Notes under the pieces: generated by a model
Database searches by the model: none
What the model was told of the DNA's origin: nothing
The model's input: only the letters and a program-made list of their open reading frames with translations
Part shown: positions 44,950 through 59,488 of the stretch, piece after piece
Position numbering within the stretch: position 1 is the first letter of the stretch
How the letters are laid out: every line of letters begins with the position of its first letter
Translations under genes and position numbers: made by a program
Origin: Lepidurus packardi
Taxonomy: Eukaryota > Arthropoda > Branchiopoda > Notostraca > Triopsidae
Assembly: GCA_023053545.1 (NCBI GenBank)
Contig: JAKZAN010000006.1
Coordinates: forward strand, 6,763,001-6,827,000
DNA length: 64,000 nucleotides
Direction of reading: 5' to 3'

Positions 44950-47627
44950 TTAGGCTGATTCATCCACTTGCTCGGCAATGGGCTCTAATTGGACCGCATC
45001 TAGCTCATCTTTTTCTCGTTTCGGTTTCTCTTTTGTATCCGCTTTTTTCGCTTTAGCTTCCAGCGATTCGGATTCGCCGCTTAAATCCGACTCCACATGC
45101 GCTATGGGGGCCCTTTTGGTGCCCTCTCTGCGTGATTCGGTTGAATCCTCGGAAATCTTCTCTACTTTAAACTTGTCTTTCTTGTGGTCAGCTTTATCAA
45201 AAGTTCCGTCAGGTTTAAGAAGACTACACTTGGGTTTGTCTTTTCTCAGGTTCGGATCGGAAGCAAACAAGGCAGAAAAACCAACTCCATCAGTGGGGGC
45301 AGTTTTGACGGTAGGCGAAGGCATTGGCGAGATCCTGGGTGATTGCCGTGGACTATTTTTCTCTTTCCTAAGAAGTCTAGGGCTCGGATACACGTGTAGA
45401 TTCAGTGATGCAGGCTTGATTCTGGTCGCAGACTGCGAAGGACCAGGAGATTCTGGAATTAAAGGCTCTTCATCTTCTTCACTACTAGGATCTTTGGAAA
45501 CGTTTCTATCCTGTTTCTTCATTGGCGGACGAGAGTTTCGAAAGGAATCCGTGTCCTTCGTCTCTTCATCGATCGAGCGAAAATTACCACCTAAGCTCAG
45601 ATCGGACATCTTGAAAATATCCTCCTGAGAAAAATAAATAGATGTTCAAGCAATCTTTTCAAGTCTAGCCAAGTCACCGTAGGAAGATTGGGCGTCTGAG
45701 GACGGGAATTAGCGTTACTATATCGGCTAACGCTTCTCCCATAAGCTGGCTTGCCAGGTCTACCCGCTGTAGACTGCAAAGACATCTGGCTACCCAGGTT
45801 AACTAAAAATTACAAATAATTGACAAAAGAACTAGTTGATTTGTAAGAGCATACCACTGTCTTTTTGGAAAACTCGCTGGATAGCCGAAATAACTGACGG
45901 TTTTCTCGTAACGCGTATTGCAACATTGGGAGCAGAATTAGGATTCGAAGGGGTATTTTCGGACAAGTCTGTATCCGTCCGACGAATTGGACGCGGTTTG
46001 GAAATCTGGACAGGAACACAAGAGCTTGAAATAATGGAAAATAATATACCCTAAATAAGCAAAAATAACAATATACCCTAACTCCTGTGAGCTCTTCTTC
46101 ACTGGAACCTTCCTCTTCGTCTTCTTCGCTTAATCGGTCCATAGTCATGATCTCTTGCGCCCCGGCAGACAATTCCAAATGTGCTGTGGAACCCATATGA
46201 GGTGAGGTTCGGAACTGTTCCGATGCCCTAGTCCAAGGCAACTCGTTAGGCAGGACTTCATCCCAATACTGGTCTTTCAGTAGTTCAGGATGTTCAGCGT
46301 GCATTTCGTCCACGATCAGGTACGAGACTTGCAAATTACGGTCGATAAGCCAATTCATTTCAAAATCGTCATCATCCTCGCCAAATGGATTGACTAACGA
46401 CTCGGCTACTTTCAACCATCCCATATAGAAGAAAAACTACGCCAAATTACAAGTTTTCTCAGTCTTTCTAGGTCAAATAAGCTTACTTGCAAAAAGGCAA
46501 AGAAGGGGACATATAAATCCAAGTTTTTTCCTTCCGTATTTTCAATTTGTTGTCTTCCCATCAGACTGGCAGCAAAAAAGCTGTATACTGCAAGAGTAAC
46601 CACCTAACAAACAGGAAAATTCGCTGTACCACTGCTAATCAAGGCGGACTTTTTCCTTCGGACTTTTACAACCTACCTGGGTATAAACCAACGGGATGCT
46701 AACCCAATCGTAGCCATTAAGCGTACCGCAACGACTCCGGAAGGCACACAATTCGTCAATAAGTGTTTTAACCGCGAAGTCGTCCCGAATTCGTCCTTCT
46801 TTTCTGGCGCGGGCTACAATGGAGCCAGCCCAAACCAGCGGCATCCAGTACTTGGCATGCTTACTCCGGGCATTAAGATCGTCGAAGATTTTCTTTTCAT
46901 TCGCCAGAAGCACACCGGCTTCAACGAAGTGATCCAACGTAGGAAAACGTTTCTTAACGCGAGTGGAGACCATGGAGAGAATGATGACATATGACAAATT
47001 GACGTAACGCATGATCGTACGACGCATGACGCGACTTCTTTCGTCCTTCAAATATTCAAAGAAATTAATACAAAATACATGATTATGTGCGTTCCGGTTT
47101 ATATGGAATACATAATTATATGCTCTCTATATACCTGTCCATGTATAGAAGAGGATACGTAGACAGCCAAAGTGTCGGTCGACGGAATAGCTTGAAACAT
47201 TTCCCACCATCTCTTTACAACTAGGTTGACATAGAATCCCAGCACAAAAGAGAGAGGAATAAGCTCGCTGTATGAGTCGCAGTATCTCGCAATTCTTTCA
47301 AACCAACTAAAAAAAACTGATTAAACCAATGCTATAGGAAAAATTAAGCTTGAATAGTCGCGCACATTTTCTGCTCGGCATCCAAAGCGAAACGGTACAC
47401 GAGGTTGAGACTGTAGTACACAAAAACGTAGGCAAGTAAGTTCGGCCACAGGAGTTTGTAAATGCTCCCCCGCCACCTGTGATCAATCATATGATTAGCA
47501 AGGCATCAAGGAGAATCATGTGCGAGATGCTGATAAGATGCTAAAATTTTTCGTACCTGAATAAAAGCTTCCAAAAGCACCCCAATCCAGTGCAGGTAGC
47601 AACTTCGGCCGTGTACGTTACGGTCAT
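44950..47627 (-). CDS. Bestrophin, calcium-activated chloride channel
   Basis: Bestrophins form pentameric Ca-gated anion channels. Exons 47557-47627, 47366-47476, 47135-47306, 46677-47045, 46487-46603, 46083-46436, 45855-46005, 45678-45802, 44950-45624; 2145 nt, 714 aa. The conserved channel part covers about residues 1-370: [54 protein letters not shown], and the Ca clasp in [20 protein letters not shown] (about 286-305), then [18 protein letters not shown]. The long Ser/acidic C-terminal tail is variable in the family. Which paralogue it is cannot be told here. Exon 7 starts at an acceptor chosen because it alone keeps phase. Confidence 0.95.
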
Positions 47628-49562
47628 GATGATTGCACTCTGAGTTTACCTAATAAAGAAAATAACCCTGAAATGACTTACGAATGCGATAAGCAAGCTT
47701 GGGTAAGATTAAGCTATCAAGCTCCGTGCCTGGTATAGCATGAGTGCAGCGGAAGTAATACATTTATTGTGTGAACACTTCCTTTGAGACGCCAGATAAA
47801 GCCAAGGAGAGCTCATGCCACTTTTACGGCTCTGACGTTAGCTTGTGGCATTTCGTGGCTTTGCATAGCGATAGGACAACGGACAAATCTCGAAACATTC
47901 ACGCTAAACTTGGGAGAAATGCCAAGTGTAGTACATTTAGTTCGTTTTGCTAAAAAAAAAAGACGCGGTACGCCTTTGATGTCAGTTACGAAACAAAGAT
48001 TGCGGTTGAACTTGATGCATCGCGCTTTTCCTCCGTATTTTAACAGTTTTCGCGAAAACCGATATTAATAGCTCGTGAGCGATGTGGTGGCTTGCAAGTT
48101 ATGAAACTGCCCTAAGGGATTACATAGCGCAGAGCGGCAAGGAAAGAGAAAAGACAAACCATTATCCCACCCCAGGTGTGCGAAGACAAAAAACTCATCA
48201 GGAATTAAATTCCGTTACTTTTCCCGCTAACTCTCTAGTCCACGCGTTGCGCACGTTTAAATAAAGAAATACAAAAAATACATTTTTATGGAGATAGAAA
48301 CTGGTAAACCGGTTATGTCAGACAATACCTTCTAAAGCTGAAGGGCTTCTAGTCATAATGCAAATGGACAAAATCACACTATAGCGAATGATTGGTAAGT
48401 GCAAATCAACAGCGGCATGGATAGGATGTTGAGACAAGATTTGTTCTCTTTGAAAACATTACACAACACTTTAGACCCTTACACTTTACAGAAGAACAAT
48501 TGTCTTTAGGTCTAAAGTAAAGCAACTTATTTGCATTCTCAAAGTAATAAATGGCACATTGGAGCGTAATAAAAACACCAGCTGCAGGACTAGGGGTCCC
48601 CCGCAAAACACTTTTATACACATCTAACAAAGTAAACTCAGCTGGCGGGCATGCTTGACACTCGAACCACTCAGCATTGCACTGACTGGGCTAAAACTAA
48701 GCAAAATAGGAACGCCAATGAGAGTGAATCCGGTTCCGCTGGCTGTTGCGTTCAATATACTTCTGTATGCATGGACCTCCCGGTACTCACGATTCAGTTT
48801 CGGTGCTCAAAAGAAGTCGAACATTTAATGACTACAAGGGTCGGAAGCAAGGGAAAAAGAAAGCGAGAAGGGGGAAAAAAGGATCGAAAAACTTGTTTTC
48901 GTACCTTATCATTAGGCAAGAATGGACAGCCCTAAAAGGGGAACTACAAGGAAAATACCTGGAAACTTTTCGTTGTTGGTGCTTGCAGGCCGGCTCTATA
49001 TCGCGTGTTCTTACTACATAGCATAGATTTATGCGGCTACACGCAACGCTCTAAAATAAGAAAAATACAGCCGAAACTTTTATCCCATCAAAGTAACATA
49101 GGAAATTGAGCATGAAAAACCCCAAAAATGTGATACAAAATGTCCATAAGCCTATACTCCGTGCACGATTGTTGAAATTTTCTCTCACTTTCTTGTACAA
49201 TGGTTAATGTTTGCTGCGCTTTCTTTGAGAAAAAAGACGGATGGAACTATTTTCTTTCCGCACGAAATGGATGTTGCTGGGAAACGATTTCATCACGAAG
49301 ACCTTGTATTGCCTAGAACCACTTCCTATTTTACCTAAACGTAATTCTCCTAAAGCGGCTGATCGTAACATCAGAAAGGTAACAGACACAACAGCAGGTG
49401 AATCAGCACCAAAATATGTTTTTAAGATCGAATTTAACAACCTCGTTCTTGCGTTAACTGTGTAGTAGCATAAGAAATCCCAGCATAAAAAAATCCCTAG
49501 GCACCTCAATAACTTTTGTCTACATAATGTGGCATTACCCAATTTAGGTAAATTCCCTTGTG
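47628..49562. other. 1.9 kb between bestrophin and nicotinamidase
   Basis: No gene that I can support. Small ORFs exist but have no splice or family support. A 9-bp stem (CTTTAGACC near 48469, GGTCTAAAG near 48509) is the only hairpin noted. It should include the bestrophin promoter and the nicotinamidase 3' UTR. Confidence 0.4.
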
Positions 49563-51682
49563 TTACGGCGAATCCATGTTCTTTGTAGTTCTGTATTGTC
49601 CTCTGAGTCTCATTGCAGCATAATACCCAAGTTCCAGTCGACGATCACGTCCTTCTACCATAGCAGCCACCTACAACAGAATTTTACTACAATTAGTCCT
49701 CATGGCGTTAAGGCTCCGTAAAAAAAATACCGTATCCGAAGTAACGACAGCGGCGCTTTCAATATCTAGTTGCTTTCTCGTGAGCTGAATTTGCTCCACA
49801 GTAATTCCGCGAGTGGCATCTTCAACCAAAACTGTTCGAAACCCGCGCTCTAACGCATGTCGAGCCGTAGAGCCTGTGAGTGGTTAAATCGTGTAATAAA
49901 GAGATAAATTTTGTACAACAAGAAGTGAGAAAACAAAAGTATTGTTACACTCACCTACGCAAATGTCGTACGCAAGGCCACAGACGTAGACGTCAGTAAT
50001 GCGCCTTTGCTCTAACTTTAGGTACAAGTCGGTCTCAGATACTTTGTTGTTATCCCAAAAGGCAGAATATGAATCAACGTCAGAGTTCAACCCTTTGTAA
50101 ACATATTCCTTATTGTCCACGACTTTTAGATTCGGGTGCAACTGAGAACCCCAAGACCCTTGGACACAATGTTTGGGCCAGAGCTTTTGTTCAATGAGCG
50201 GAGGTCCTTCAAAAATGACTGTGTCGTAAGGACGGACGTCATCTACTTTGATTCGACAAGATGGATGCAGTCTACGTAGACCAACGTTTTCCACAAAAGA
50301 AATGTGATCATCAGGATGCCAATCCAAGGTGTAGATTACAGTTTCAAAGCGCACATTATCTAGCAAGGAATTGATCGGTACCAAAACCTAAAATCCATCC
50401 ATTTTTTATGTAAAGAATTAACGAAAAAACCTATAATTAATCGTCTATACTTCTGCTCCATCGTGTTTTGCAGGGCATTTGGAGATGGCCAAAGTTCCGC
50501 TTATAAAGTCGTTCTGTACATCAACGATAATTAGTGCGCTTGTAGGACGAACGATCTATAACACAAAACAAGGTTAGAGTTCGCAAATACGTACCATGCA
50601 AAGCTTACAGGTTTGATCCAGCGGCTCCAACAAAAGCGAAATTCTTGTTGATCGATAAACCCATCCTTTAATATAACCCATCATTCATTATCTTCCGTGT
50701 CATAGGTCAATTATCTCTAATTAATCACCTGATTATCGTCAAATACATCGAACATATCTTTGACTTTATCGTCGTCCACCTGGTACGCCTTCCCCTGCGC
50801 ATTGCGGAATAGCGTGCGACACAAGGCGCCAAAGTCGAGCAACGTCAGTAACCCATCCCTGATAATAACCAAGGATACTTTATACTCATCAAGTGTGCCA
50901 CAGAGGAGTGGGCACGAGAAAAGCAGCTCAACGGGAAAAGATGTGTCAGTTGTCTTAGGTTAAAAAAATAAAACCAACAAAAAAAGCTGAGGGCAGTAAA
51001 GGCGTTTGCCAGACTACTATCGTATCCGTGCGACTGATGAGTCTATGCATCATTTAACCTTTCAAACTTGTAACATGCTGATTATGTAAGGTCCCGTGAC
51101 TGTGCATTACTTGACACATGTCGGATTTGCAACAATCTTAACGGGAAAAAGCTCCTTGCATAGCTGACGGGACGCCCGTCACGAAGAAAAATAAATCACA
51201 CTACACATGCCATGTGCCAGCCTAGTTTGTAGCGCCCCTTTGGACGTTACCATTGAATATTGCCTTTCTTAGATTTTATTATTATTGTCCCTTTCGACGT
51301 TGCCTGCCTCGATTAGGTACGGTAATTGAAAGTGAGGGCAAAGCTCGCGAAAACACGAAGCGGAATAACAAACGAGAAAAAATTACTTCTAGCACAACTT
51401 TTATCGTTGAGATTCAGAAACTTGAAGTTTAACCGGTTCTTCCGGTTCTGATATGACAAGAAAAAATTTAAAAAGAACTGCGATAGAAATAAGCTAACAT
51501 GAAGCGAAAAAGTAACCCAAGCTTGGGTCGGAAACGAAACCTTACCCGTCTTTATCGAATGCCGTAAAACAGGCCTCCATATCTTTGTTCCAGTCTTGTT
51601 CAGTATCGTAGTGAACCCGTGGATTCCACAGCAGAGTAGGTGATTGTCGACCCGGTGTCAAACCTCCTGCACAACTCTCCAT
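49563..51682 (-). CDS. Naam: Nicotinamidase with N-terminal EF-hands
   Basis: Converts nicotinamide to nicotinic acid in the Preiss-Handler NAD salvage route, which vertebrates lack. Exons 51546-51682, 50729-50858, 50609-50665, 50451-50555, 49955-50387, 49731-49873, 49563-49670; 370 aa. Two EF-hand loops (DKDGDGLLTLLDF about residues 44-56 and DDNQDGFIDQQEF about 86-98) precede the isochorismatase-like domain. The catalytic triad is Asp120 (IIVDVQNDF), Lys241 (YVYKGLNSD) and Cys286 (GLAYDICVG). Metal ligands are Asp165, His167 and His171 (DWHPDDHISF). The layout equals Drosophila Naam. Intron 1 is 687 bp, long for this region. Confidence 0.96.
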
Positions 51683-52282
51683 GCTTGCTCAACAAATGAA
51701 CCTGGTCGAGAATCTCACGATAACCCTACTACCTAACAAACTCGAGTTGTCAAGACTACAAATAGAGTGACGATAGCAGTCTTGCCTGATACAGCCTGGT
51801 AGCAAACATGACGTCATGGGATGTGACGTTCATATCGATTGGCGATTGACACCAAAAGGTTAATTCGAAATGCATGTAAAGATAGTCATTATGCCCAGGA
51901 TGAAATGCAGACACTTACACACAACCATGAAGAATGATTCGTTTGCGAAATAATACTTTAATATTCAAACTGGCATTGACCGGAACCTATATGCTATACA
52001 TTCTTCCCTTTTCGCGATTTCTTTTTTCGCATCTTTCAGAACCTTCACAATTGCTTTTCAGAACCTGACATGCAATTGCAATTTTCTCGTGTCATTTGAA
52101 AGGCAACAATAGCTTCACCGTTGCAGTCACCATGGGCAGATAAAGCCATCTTTCACAAAAATCAATTTGCTAAAAAGCGGCCTAATTCGGCTACTAACCG
52201 ACACGCACATCCAAAATTAAATATCGACGAATTGTATTATGAAGACTGTATTCTATATTCGACAAGAAGTTAATAACAAAGA
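51683..52282. other. Gap between nicotinamidase and MRPL22
   Basis: 600 bp with no ORF or repeat structure seen. It includes the nicotinamidase promoter. Confidence 0.35.
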
Positions 52283-53103
52283 TTACAAAGATCCCGGGAT
52301 TCTTCTCTGTCGCATTTCCTTTACCCAATCCTCCAATAATTTGGCAGCTTTTTGCTCGGTGAGGGTATCTTTCGACCAGAAGTTCAGGTCTTTGGGGGGA
52401 CGGCCTTCCTCTAGCCGTATGAAATAATGGCTATAATAGTACTGGACTTTACCAAATCGCATTCTTGCATGTCTGCGAATTCCTTTTACAACTGGACCTT
52501 TCCCGGCATTCGACTCGGCTAATATACGAATACACGTATGAAGTAAAAAAGGAAGCATAACAGACCATATAGCCAATTATACCTATCCATAAATTAGATG
52601 GAAACTCCACGTTGTGCTTCTCAACGGCTAACTTCTGAGCTTCCAATATCCCTTGCTTGACAAATTCGGCGCCTTTTTGGGATACAAAGCTTAGCTGTTT
52701 AAGGGCTTCGTCCACCGTCATGCCTCGCACGAAAGCGGCGCAATACCAGAGTTTCCAAGGAGAATACTTAACATGGGTAACTTGGTGGCAAACGAACTGT
52801 TCCGAAATATAGATTATAAATAATTATCCGACAGCTACAACCTCAGTTAAAACATTTAATTACAGCAGGGCGACGCTCTTCGTCCGGACTTTGAGGTGGA
52901 TAGACTTTTTCATTGTGCTTTAACCACTTTCTTGGACCAAATGGCCTTTGATAGGGCATTAATGCAGATGATGTCTGGTGAAAATGTCTCGTAGTATCAA
53001 CCCGACAAAGACTGCTAATGCTAGGGAGGTTGAATAAAAGTCCTCTACGTCCACATAAATTTGCTGCTAACATAGTCGACTGCGCTAAAGAAGTAAGAGC
53101 CAT
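52283..53103 (-). CDS. MRPL22: Mitochondrial large-subunit ribosomal protein uL22m
   Basis: Exons 52864-53103, 52583-52796, 52283-52518; 229 aa (human 206). Conserved blocks: KWLKHNEKVYPPQSPDEERR, YSPWKLWYCAAFVRGMTVDE, LAVEKHNVEFPSNLWIAESN, GKGPVVKGIRRHARMRFG and YSHYFIRLEEGRPP. The N-terminal 60 residues are basic and hydroxylated (SLCRVDTTRHFHQTSS), as expected for a mitochondrial presequence. ATG at 53103 is the first Met; a second at 53073 is possible. Confidence 0.95.
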
Positions 53104-53918
53104 TTCCCAATGAAGCGGCAAAACTATTGAAAAGCCGGTCCTCCTTGTGAACAAGCCCAGGGAAATCTTGTGGAAACAATGATGTTGAAACTTTATTTTT
53201 TTTCAGCGCCGAAGGATGCTACATTGATTTGATATTTACCTGCAGCTGTTGTCTAGCTTTCAATTCAACAATATTATAAGATATTCAAAAATCTAATAAA
53301 TTCACTTAAATGGTTTAATTTTAGCAGTTCAACGCCGTGTTTATTCTTGAATGTCCTTACGAAGAACATGTGTGCAGAAAATGGGCGGAACTTGTTTGAA
53401 CCGTGAATCGATCTTCGTTTGCAGATTGGTCCATTCAGTCATGATTTTGGGGGTTTCACTTCCATAATATGGAGACGACAAAATCAGATTTTAGTTTCTT
53501 ACGAAATTATTTCCACTTTACAGATAATTCAGGTCTGTCGACCTCCAGTTTTTCGTGCAATAAAATAATCAAGGAATTTTTTTTGACTGAGTGAGACAAA
53601 TGTTACCACGGAAAGTTAACAAACGTAGAGATATGACCTAATGATGGCTAGCTTAACTAAAATCATTGTCAATACATATTCTTTGAGTGCTTAAACATCA
53701 TGGAGAAATCGATCAAATTCACATATCCCCCCCCCCCCCTTTAAAAAATAACTAAACGATATCCGGAAGATGGCACCACCTTCGAACCCATACGGCTTAA
53801 TTTTTTTTTTACCAAAAAAGGTAAACAAGGGAAGAATTGATCTCAAAAATTAAGTTAAAAGTTACTAATCAATTAAGCTTGCAAATTTGTAAGCGTTACC
53901 TATATAGAAACTTCAAAG
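53104..53918. other. Divergent region between MRPL22 and the C16orf87 homologue
   Basis: 815 bp, AT-rich, no ORF. A short poly-C run lies at about 53728-53738. Nothing else seen. Confidence 0.35.
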
Positions 53919-54618
53919 ATGCCTCCCAAAACAACAAAAACAATAACAAAAGCTTGCCCTCAGTGCGCAAAACAGGTATAAATAATGGGTTAGAGTTGTA
54001 AAGTGTAATTGGCTGTTATTTCAATAATGAATAAAAGGTCAGCCGCGCGGAAGTATTTTTTTACGGTTTAATATTTTAAAGGTTGCTGTGGCATGTAAAA
54101 ATTGTCCTTGTGGGCATACTTTCTTTCAAATGAGACGATCCACCCAACTGAAGCTAGCTGCCAACTCTGATCTCACAGCAACCAACTCAATTGATGGTTT
54201 CGGTAGGCGTCGAACAGAACGTGTCAAGCGAGAAAAACCTGATTTCTATGACGCGTCGGAATATCATAAGACCAGAAAAGTAACACCTTTTACCCATAAT
54301 TATTAAGACGATAAGAACTTTTCTTTATATTTGCAGCCGAAAATTCCAAAACCTGCAAAATCGGCAAATGGGGATGACGACAGCAACACTAGCAGCACCA
54401 ATGCTAATGGTACAGAAGAGGGAGAGAAGGTAGAGAAGAAAAGAGGACGCAAACCTGGAAAAGGTTGTCTTGGGGCCATAATGAATCGTCTTGAAAAAGA
54501 TCGGGAACGGGAAGAGGAACCTCTTCCCTTTGTATCCCCTCAAAAAGCCGCACAACTTTCAATGGTATTGTCTGACATTAATGTGAAATTGCAAACTGTA
54601 AATCCCGTTATTGTATGA
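53919..54618 (+). CDS. UPF0547 protein C16orf87 homologue
   Basis: Exons 53919-53975, 54082-54279, 54337-54618; 178 aa (human 154). The N-terminus has a Zn-ribbon-like CPQC...CKNCPCGHTFF, followed by RRRTERVKREKPDF, both typical of UPF0547. The middle is charged with an AT-hook-like KKRGRKPGKG, and the end (PQKAAQLSMVLSDINVKLQ) is the conserved C-terminal helix. It is a nuclear protein of unknown function; links to HDAC complexes have been reported for the family. Confidence 0.85.
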
Positions 54619-54852
54619 ATTTATAGAATAAAAACTTTCTCTCCTCCCAACTGGTCTGTATAATTATCGTGACTAATTTAGAATTTAAGATTCCATCAGT
54701 TACCAGTACGTGCATACAATCCTCCGTTCCAATGGGTAAACAGGAGTTCTTTGTAAGGCGCTTGTAAAGTAATAGCGGTGCCGAATTTACTAGTGATTTG
54801 ATCTGTCTTGATGAAAGTGTATTTGCTCAAATATCCATGGGCATCGTAGCAC

Positions 54853-55865
<1,013 letters not shown>

Positions 55866-56455
55866 GATGGCGGCTTTATGAAAACGGAAGAAAACGTAAG
55901 GGCTACCAACAAGTAAGCCGTCTTCCCTAGAGCTTCATCTGTCGAACTTTAGCTTTCAACCACCTGGGGAGCGCGCTTTATAAAATCGTTCAAACGGAAA
56001 GCAACTTTCGTTATGTTTCATTCAAATTGCATGTATCACTCTTTCGGTAGGGTTCATTCAAATTGCATGTATTCACAAAGTCCTGGATTCTAGAGTACAA
56101 AAATGGAAACTGATGAAAGGCTCGAAAAAACAAAAAGGGTAATTCATAGTAAATCAAATCAATACCCACAGTAAAAAAAAATCATTCCATCGGGGCTCAT
56201 TCTCTCGCGAAAGGTCTAGAAAATTAAAAAAAACAGACTCCTCGCTGTAGTAGGTTTTATAACCAAAAATTTCTTATCCAAGAGTTTGACATGAAGTTTG
56301 GATTTGACGCAAGATTATTGATTCGGTATAATAAGAGCAATAATAACAAGAAAAAAGCGACAATGCCCGAAACGAATTTGGATGAAGATCCAGTGACAAA
56401 ACTATCAAAGTACGCCTTATACTGGTAGCTTAGGATGCAAGATAGTGGATGTGAC
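55866..56455. other. Gap between RpS13 and caprin
   Basis: 590 bp. A phrase (GGTTCATTCAAATTGCATGTAT and a close variant) occurs twice near 56014-56070 as a short direct repeat. No ORF. It contains the RpS13 promoter and the caprin 3' UTR. Confidence 0.35.
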
Positions 56456-58919
56456 TCATTGCCGATTCGAATCATAGCCTTGGCCTCCCCGTCCACCACG
56501 TCCACTAACGTTTCCCCTACCGCGAGGAGCTCCAGGTCCACCTCGCGAAATAAATCCACCCCTTCCTCCACGATAACCCTGCCCTTGCTCACGATCACGG
56601 TTTTCGTAACGGTTATTCGCATCATTGCGATAGCCTCCTCCATTGTCACGTTCACGGAAATTTCCATTTTCGCGATAATTTCCGTTATCATTACGATAAC
56701 CTCCACCATAACCTGCTGCAAAACACATTTTTGAACCAAGAACGTTTGGCTTGAGAAAATAAGGTTACCTCCTCGCCCTCGACCACCACGGAACCCTCCT
56801 CCTCGTCCTCGGTACGGTCTTCGTTGGGCACCTCCTTCTACACAGAATCCATTAGAATCTTACAACCTAAAGCTGCGGGATAAAAAGTAATTACCATAAT
56901 TATTGTCGTTTCGTGCGGAAAACGTTGACCAGTTTTTGTCATCTTGTTTGTCATCTACACCTTCCACTTCTGGTTCTTCTTCTCCCCAATTCAACGACCC
57001 TTGCTGTTCGCCTGACTCCGCAGCTTGTTTAGGTTGTTCGACGGACTCTACATCAATATGATTCTCTTGGTTTGCGACAGGGTTTTGGGTCATTTGAGCA
57101 GATGGCGTGGGCTATAATAAAGGACAAACTATTAAATCCCAATATTTTTTTAACGAAGAGGTACTAATTACTTACCTCAGCGTAGGTCTGATTGACGTAC
57201 TGCTGAGTAATAACAGGTGTTACAAACGGTATGTTGTGCTGGTGTGGAGGTGGCATGGGTATATGTGGGGGCGGAGAAGGTGGATGCGAGCTTACCGGAA
57301 GGAAGGCAGGGTAAGGTAAGTGTGGGTGGGCAGGCATTGCATTAGAAGTGGAGGTAGCAGCAGATTGAACCAACACTACAGCTGGGTCCAATCGTGGATG
57401 AGTTGAGGGAGGAAGCATGACGTGTCCAGGGGGTGGTGCCATGGTGGAAGACACTGGTGGACGTTGATCTAGTAGCGATTCTTGTAGAAAGTTGAAGTCC
57501 GTTCTAAATTTGAAAAATCACCAAATAAAACCTTTGATCTGCCATAAAACACGAGCTGAAAACATACCCAAGTTCTTGGGAGGGTACGTAGGTCTGTGGT
57601 TGTGCATGAATGGGTTGCCCTTGTAGGATGGGAGCCGTTAGTAATTGGGCAGGAATAGGTTCCACGTTAACAGGGACTGCCGGTTCTTCCGTCTGAGGAA
57701 CAGGAGTTACGCGGACAAAAGTTTCCAGTACACTTGCTGGCTCAACAAGTTGATCTTGAGCTTCAACCACTTCCTCAGGTTGAGCTTGCACTGTATCAAA
57801 TGCTCCGCTGGTTGAGATATTGAAAATAAGGTCTTTCATCTGACGATACGTGGTCTTGTTCAAATTGGGGATTTCTTTCGGTTTTGCTTCCAGTAGTTTA
57901 AAGAGATGGCCGGACGCGTTCGACAATTTCTCCTAAGCAAAGGGTTAGTCGCAAGATTATGTCAGCTAAATGGAAAATTACCTGGAATACATCGTTGGTG
58001 GATGCCGACTGCCTGTCAACAGACACATGGCCAAAGAACGCGTCTAGGTTGTCCAGATCGACAGGAAGTACAGTAACCTTGGTTTTGCCTTCCAGTAAAG
58101 CCTGGCGAGCGGTTGGTGTTCCAATACCATTCAAGACATCCTACAATGAAAAAAGAACAAAGCTTTTATAACTGGTAACTTGATCTCTTTCAAATTTATC
58201 ACTTGTATTAAGAGAACACCCTTGATGACTTGCAAGTCGTGAGCTTGACGCTCTTCACGTTCTTTCTTCTTGCGCTTCTTTTCAGCCTTTTCGCCTTCCG
58301 CCTGCATAATGGCAAAAGTCTTGACCATTTCCCTAGCAAGCTCAAGGTGGTTCAAAACTTCCTCATAACGAGCCACAGCAGCCTTCTGATCCTCATTTAA
58401 AGTCTTCCCTTGCGCCGCTTCTTGTCGGTAGCCATCCAACTTTCCCTAGAAACGAAGATACGATAAGCCTCAATTGCCAAATAAATGACGACCGAACGGG
58501 AACAAAGCCTTCTCCCGGTTGCAACATCACACGAAAACATCGTGTAGAAAGTGACTGGAAATATAAACATGCATACTTTAAATCTCTTGTCTCTAAAAGT
58601 CCAGAAGATCTTTAACTGAAGTTTTAAGTAAATTGATGTTGCAATCTTGTTGTGTTTCTTAGAAACCCATGGCACGGCTTATCCCGGTTGTTAACCTGGT
58701 GTAGCGACCACGCGGTCGCCACCTCCTCTAGCCGGGGTTGGACGGCACTAAGAAGTTTCTAGATCACTACGTAAAATTTACCTTGCGTTTCTCTAAATTG
58801 CGCACTTTCTTCTCCATAACGTCACAAACTTTCTTGAAGGGGTGTCCGTCTTCATCGTGTGTGGAAGCTGGAGGTGTGGGGATTTTGGGCTGGGATTTAG
58901 GCGCTGAAACGGACGGCAT
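56456..58919 (-). CDS. Caprin: Caprin, stress-granule RNA-binding protein
   Basis: Caprin binds RNA and G3BP/FMRP and tunes translation and stress granules. Exons 58782-58919, 58203-58445, 57982-58140, 57568-57932, 57176-57503, 56895-57111, 56769-56837, 56456-56715; 1779 nt, 592 aa. The homology region 1 helical core is clear (RYEEVLNHLELAREMVKTF, QVIKGVLLIQDVLNG). A short motif TDFNFLQESLLD (about residues 303-314) corresponds to the vertebrate YNFI G3BP-binding site, here FNFL. The C-terminus (about 480-592) is RGG-rich (RGRGGGFRGGRGRGG). The last intron ends in a tandem NAGNAG acceptor (GCAGCAG), so products with or without one Ala are possible. Confidence 0.95.
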
Positions 58920-59488
58920 CTTCACTCATCAACGACTCACTTTTGACTGCAACGAAACGATATCGGTATCGGCTGTCGCTAACGTTAACTATCGCATTTT
59001 ACAAGGCAGCTGGGCGCCATACCTGAACAAGGAGATTCGAAAGGAATTCATGAAAGAAATTCAGCAATCAAATTAATCCAATACAACATGAAATGAAATC
59101 CTGCTTTTAGCTCAGGCTATACACATATTCGCTATATTTCCGCACTTAAAAAGTACAAAATTCCGATATAAAAGGTTGTTACAAAAGTATTGTCTCATTG
59201 ATTTATGCCTCATTTAAAGAAAACGAAATAAAGATTTATAACTACTTAATAGACACAAAATAGCGATGGACGGAGTATACGAGGTATAAAACAAGGAAGT
59301 AAAAAGAAAATAACGGTATAAGGCCACTATTTAAATTCGCCTGTGATTGCATACTTTTTCCAAAAAGGACCCATGTGCCAATTGCTAATAATAAGTTATG
59401 TAACCACGATTGTCAGTCCGGTATGCAATAGACATTGTCAGTATCTATTTATTGATCCAAAGCATCCATGGAAATGAGCCTGTGTTCG
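58920..59488. other. Gap between caprin and the receptor phosphatase
   Basis: 569 bp; caprin promoter side and 3' UTR of the phosphatase. No ORF or repeat supported. Confidence 0.35.

Noticed and set aside
44978-45628. 216-codon plus-strand ORF opposite the bestrophin tail
   Set aside because: Antisense shadow of the Ser/Lys/Glu-rich tail exon; no family resemblance.
48406-48630. Minus-strand ORF with several Cys as a possible secreted peptide
   Set aside because: No signal peptide at its start and no supporting exons.
47771-49465. Several 60-110 codon ORFs between bestrophin and nicotinamidase
   Set aside because: No splice-consistent extension, no motif, composition like the surrounding non-coding DNA.
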